Shown piece by piece: positions 63,029-64,000 of a stretch of 64,000 nucleotides of DNA (position 1 is the stretch's first letter; each line of letters opens with the position of its first letter). The notes under the pieces are model-generated. The model ran no database searches. It saw nothing but the letters and a program-made list of their open reading frames with translations, and was not told the origin of the DNA. The DNA comes from Paulownia fortunei (lineage: Eukaryota; Streptophyta; Magnoliopsida; Lamiales; Paulowniaceae), in assembly GCA_019321725.1 (NCBI GenBank), contig CM033111.1, positions 1,116,001 to 1,180,000 of the forward strand. The letters run 5' to 3'. Position numbers and translations under genes: made by a program.

Positions 63029-64000
63029 TTTCAAAATATCAAGATTTTGAAGCGTTGTATAAATAGTATGTGCAGGAATCGAAAAAGGGATGTTTCTGTT
63101 CTTTTATGTAGGGAAGATGGAATAGATTCTTCAGAAACTTGTAGGAAAAAACTCGATGAGAAAAGGGAGAAGAGATTTGTGAAGGGAGGGACTTTGTATT
63201 TTTGGGAAAGGGAAATTTTATGCAAGGGGTACACTAGAAAGTAGGAAAAGAAAAAAAAGGGCTTTAAATGAAAGGAGGAAGAGTAATTGTGAATATTGTT
63301 TGTGTTTTATAGTGCTTGTGAAAGACTATGCATAATTAGGATAGAAAGAAAGAACCCGAGGAAATCGTGACCTAAGCAAGGAGTAGATTAAAGGCTAGGG
63401 AAAAGAAGAAAGGATTGAGCCCGTGAGAATTCCTGACGGGGGGAAGCAGAGTAAATATAGACACTATTGACTTTGATTCCTGGCGCCAATTTCTTTCATT
63501 TCAGCCGTCAATTGTTTTGCTTTCCATCTTTGTCCTCACTGTTGCGAAGATTTTCTCATAAGTCCTTGATGGTCTTAGAGAAATTGGACTTAAAATTCTC
63601 CAGAGCTATTTTCTGCATAATTTTATGAGTTTAAGAGGGATTATTTTGGCACTCCAAAGTCCAAAATCTCGAAATATTCTACGTTGTTTGAGCCATCCAC
63701 CTATCTGCTTGCTCTTTGTATGTATTGACATTAATATAAACATTGAAATCTAAACAACTAACCATTGATATATCTATACTAGCTTCTTTCTTCGTCTCAA
63801 AATGAATCGCTTGACCTTTGCGTTGTTGTGGTGTTAAAATTAATAGCATGAATGAGTCATGCATACAGCCTGTGATGCTTTTCTCCAGACACCAATTTTT
63901 GAATGTTCAAACGTAATAATAGTAGTAGAACATACGAGAAAAAAATGGGAGAAAGTTTTCCACCGCATATCCACAAAAAGCAGGGGGATCTATATTCCCC
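63029..64000. other. Upstream region of the SMR gene to the window edge
   Basis: Presumed promoter and leader of the SMR gene on the left. An antisense open frame at 63047-63244 (+) mirrors low-complexity purine-rich sequence and is not believed. Nothing else recognised up to 64000. Confidence 0.55.

Noticed and set aside
63047..63244. An open frame antisense to the SMR leader
   Set aside because: Purine-rich low-complexity sequence with a Lys/Glu/Arg-rich product; both strands are open, typical of a chance frame.

Overview
This is a nuclear plant chromosome segment, most likely from a eudicot. Coding exons are split by AT-rich introns with canonical GT/AG borders, genes are separated by several kilobases of AT-rich DNA, and the proteins are plant families: a plastid phosphate transporter, a SIAMESE-related CDK inhibitor, a PADRE/DUF4228 protein and an armadillo-repeat-only protein. 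I cannot name the species. No bacterial operon, CRISPR array, phage, or intact autonomous transposon is present.

Layout. 0-13 kb is gene-dense, all on the minus strand: the first coding exon of a putative glucose-6-phosphate 1-epimerase (467-544, continuing off the left edge), MAK16 (nine exons, 2310-5611) and cytosolic histidyl-tRNA synthetase (seven exons, 6742-12545). 12.6-26.8 kb is gene-poor, with one PB1-domain gene (17583-18352, minus), two tRNA-derived SINE candidates with target-site duplications, G-quadruplex tracts and short duplications. 26.8-44.3 kb is the second gene-dense block: plastid phosphate transporter PHT2;1 (+), a PADRE-domain protein (-), a possible orphan first exon (-), a TPR-like membrane-anchored protein (+), ribosomal protein uL15/L27a (+) and a MATE transporter (-). 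44.3-50.4 kb is gene-poor and holds a frameshifted copper amine oxidase pseudogene beside a decayed 0.4 kb duplication. 50.4-57.8 kb carries an intronless armadillo-repeat protein (+) and an F-box/Sel1-repeat protein (-). 57.8-64 kb is mostly empty apart from a small SMR-type cell-cycle inhibitor (-).

The genes are independent plant transcription units, not a pathway cluster. Three serve translation (MAK16 for 60S assembly, HisRS, L27a). Each of these has site II-type TGGGCC/T motifs upstream, and MAK16 also has telo-box-like motifs, which fits growth-linked co-regulation.

Exon coordinates were derived by hand from splice consensus, reading-frame continuity and remembered family similarity; no alignment or transcript data were used. 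I found no convincing undescribed biological system. The best leads are small-scale: a tandem splice donor in MAK16, the SINE insertions, a 231 bp intronic tandem duplication, a microsatellite-encoded protein C-terminus, and a possible long upstream ORF before the PADRE gene.
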